Positions 62,466 to 64,000 of a stretch of DNA of 64,000 bases are shown one piece after another. The notes beneath the pieces were generated by a model. The model was not told the DNA's origin and made no database searches. It was given only the letters and a program-made list of their open reading frames with translations. Source of the DNA: an uncultured Bacilli bacterium (lineage in GTDB: Bacteria; Bacillota_I; Bacilli_A; RF39; UBA660); assembly GCA_910576925.1 (NCBI GenBank), contig CAJTKB010000005.1:1-64000 (forward strand), written 5' to 3'. Position 1 is the stretch's first letter. Each line of letters starts with the position of its first letter. Position numbers and translations under genes: made by a program.

Positions 62466-63318
62466 CATCAACTTCTACTGAATAAAAATAATATTTATTA
62501 TTATCTAATCTAAAAGTATATTTATACTTTGTAAGTTTATTATAATCAATTATCTTTTTTACTTGCTCTAAACTTTCAGAAAATGTACCTATAATCTCAT
62601 CTGTATCCATATTCCTTTTTACTATAATCTTTCCAGTATTTTGATAAACTCCTTCATCAAGAAGCTCCTTTTCTTCTTCATAATATCCTACTCTTGCAAT
62701 AATTTCTATTCTATCACTATACTTATATGCTTCTATAATTTTATCAAAATAATCATCATTACCATCTTTTGTAATTTTACAATTAGAATCAGTATTTACT
62801 GTATAGTTACTTAAAGTAGAATTATACTTAACAATAGAACACTGAGTTTGAAAAGTTCTATTTTTATAAGTAGTATTATTACCTACAATATCTTTATACT
62901 TATCTTCTAATATACTAGCACTAAAACTATTAGAATCAGTTAAAACTAACTTAGATAGCGCCATCTCCTTTATAAAAGCTTCATCCATATATCTAGCAAA
63001 TACCTTATCATAACTATAAAAATAATAATGTCTTAAAGCATTATAGCTACGACCAAGTTCAACATTTTTATAAAGACTAGTAACAAGAGTATCAGTAATT
63101 TTTAATTTTTCTCTATCTTCAACATCATCTATTTCCTCTACAGTATCATTATTATTAGTATTATTTCCATTAGGTGAAATTTTTATAACTCCAGTCAAAA
63201 AAAGAGAATAAATAAGAAAAGCCAAAACTGAGACTAATAAAATATTACTTATAAATCTATCCTTATGAACTTTTTCTTCCTGCTTGCTTTTATTCTCTTT
63301 TTTCTTAGCATGTCCCAT
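62458..63318 (-). CDS. Anchored extracellular protein, unknown
   Basis: 286 residues: basic N-terminus, membrane segment about 25-45, an Asn/acidic linker (about 50-70), then an extracellular helical and beta part with a cysteine pair (TQCSIVK and SNCKITK). Family not recognised. The start has a GGAGCGA site. It follows rfbA after 21 bases, so it may be cotranscribed with sugar-nucleotide genes beyond the right edge. Confidence 0.65.
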   Translation of the reverse strand: MGHAKKKENKSKQEEKVHKDRFISNILLVSVLAFLIYSLFLTGVIKISPNGNNTNNNDTVEEIDDVEDREKLKITDTLVTSLYKNVELGRSYNALRHYYFYSYDKVFARYMDEAFIKEMALSKLVLTDSNSFSASILEDKYKDIVGNNTTYKNRTFQTQCSIVKYNSTLSNYTVNTDSNCKITKDGNDDYFDKIIEAYKYSDRIEIIARVGYYEEEKELLDEGVYQNTGKIIVKRNMDTDEIIGTFSESLEQVKKIIDYNKLTKYKYTFRLDNNKYYFYSVEVDEK

Positions 63319-63339
63319 AAAAATCGCTCCTTAAATTAA

Positions 63340-64000
63340 CTAATTTTCATCTACTAATTTTTTCAAATAATTACCATAGGCATTTTTACTAAGTAATTCT
63401 GCTCTAATTCTTAACTCATCCTTACTTATCCAGGAATTTCTATATGCAATAGCTTCAGGACAACAAATAATTTCATCTTTATTATTTTGTATAGACCTAA
63501 TCATCAAAATAGCATCTACTTCACTATCAAACGTTCCTGTATCATACCAAGTAAAACCTTCTCCTAACATACTAGCTTTCAAAAGTCCATCATTAAGATA
63601 CATCTCATTTAATGTAGTAATCTCAATTTCTCCTCTTTTAGAAGGCCTAACCTTTTTTGCTTTTAAACTTACACCCTTAGGATAAAAATATAAACCAGTA
63701 ACAGCATACTTACTCTTAGGAATCTCAGGCTTTTCTTCTATGCTTAATACATTCTTATCTTTATCTATTTCCATTATACCAAATCTTTCAGGATCTTTTA
63801 CCTTATATCCAAATATTGTAGCATACCCATTATCAGCATTCTCACGAGCACGAAGAAGCTTTTTACTAAATTTGTCACCATAAAAGATATTGTCTCCAAG
63901 TATCATACAACAACTATCATCACCTATAAACTCTTCTCCTACTATAAATGCATCAGCAAGTCCTCTAGGACTTTCTTGAACAGCATAGCTAATATTAATT
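63340..64000 (-). CDS. rfbA: Glucose-1-phosphate thymidylyltransferase, 5'-truncated by the window edge
   Basis: The frame stays open to the right edge, so the start lies outside the window. About 219 residues are visible. Before MILGDNIFYG the frame reads SYAVQESPRGLADAFIVGEEFI, which is the RfbA block; later motifs are GYKVKDPERFGIMEID, VTGLYFYPKGV, RGEIEITTLNEMYL and EGFTWYDTGTFDS. The enzyme makes dTDP-glucose, first step of dTDP-rhamnose for surface glycans. C-terminus complete. Confidence 0.93.
   Translation of the reverse strand, partial: INISYAVQESPRGLADAFIVGEEFIGDDSCCMILGDNIFYGDKFSKKLLRARENADNGYATIFGYKVKDPERFGIMEIDKDKNVLSIEEKPEIPKSKYAVTGLYFYPKGVSLKAKKVRPSKRGEIEITTLNEMYLNDGLLKASMLGEGFTWYDTGTFDSEVDAILMIRSIQNNKDEIICCPEAIAYRNSWISKDELRIRAELLSKNAYGNYLKKLVDEN

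Overview
The window is very AT-rich. It carries Bacillota-type genes: lipoteichoic acid synthase-like and LytR-CpsA-Psr proteins, MurC, IreB, the ireB-ruvX-yrzB-mltG-trmR block known from Bacillus, and strong AAGGAGG ribosome sites. A large pyruvate:ferredoxin oxidoreductase and a tryptophanyl-tRNA synthetase with a probable Fe-S motif point to an anaerobe. A low-GC, peptidoglycan-containing, probably gut-associated uncultured Bacilli or Clostridia lineage is the best guess; the genus cannot be read from the sequence. Almost every gene is on the minus strand. No tRNA, rRNA, CRISPR array, insertion sequence, integrase or relaxase gene was recognised.

Layout, left to right. 1-300: two divergent promoters with overlapping -35 boxes drive a gene leaving the left edge and a candidate short RNA. 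298-6604: cell-envelope genes (LCP protein, LtaS-like sulfatase, glycosyltransferase). 6738-10086: trpS, two unknown genes, rmuC and a rhodanese. 10136-37347: a 27 kb leftward cluster that interleaves a complete Tad-type pilus set with a type IV secretion set. The Tad set is TadA/CpaF ATPase, TadB, TadC, CpaB, a TadZ-like protein, TadE-like pseudopilins and a 52-residue Flp-like protein. The T4SS set is VirD4, a VirB4 split over two genes, VirB6-like, PrgI/VirB3-like and VirB2-like proteins and a two-domain wall hydrolase. The cluster also holds a class B sortase and a 1135-residue cysteine-rich secreted protein. 37460-39260: a thioredoxin-like lipoprotein on the plus strand, and a small WXG100 operon with its own promoter.

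39612-43302: SDR oxidoreductase, a two-component system and a membrane protein. 43701-50501: murC, a VirB2-like/NlpC-P60 fusion related to the secretion cluster, an unknown membrane protein, the trmR-mltG-yrzB-ruvX-ireB block and a rhomboid protease. 50647-56664: unknown anchored protein, nifJ, a surface protein sharing modules with two proteins of the secretion cluster, and greA. 56750-64000: SGNH hydrolase with a frameshift in an A7 run, dGTPase-like HD protein, two U32 proteins (TrhP type), metallophosphoesterase, unknown anchored protein, and a 5'-truncated rfbA.

The most interesting content is the merged Tad/T4SS locus. It has no DNA-mobilisation genes, is flanked by housekeeping genes, and has one TadA-family ATPase that could serve both machines. 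The likely product is a chromosomally fixed surface or secretion apparatus, crossing the wall with its own hydrolases and carrying many disulfide-type extracellular parts. Its function is inference. TrmR and the two U32 proteins together would make 5-methoxyuridine at tRNA position 34.
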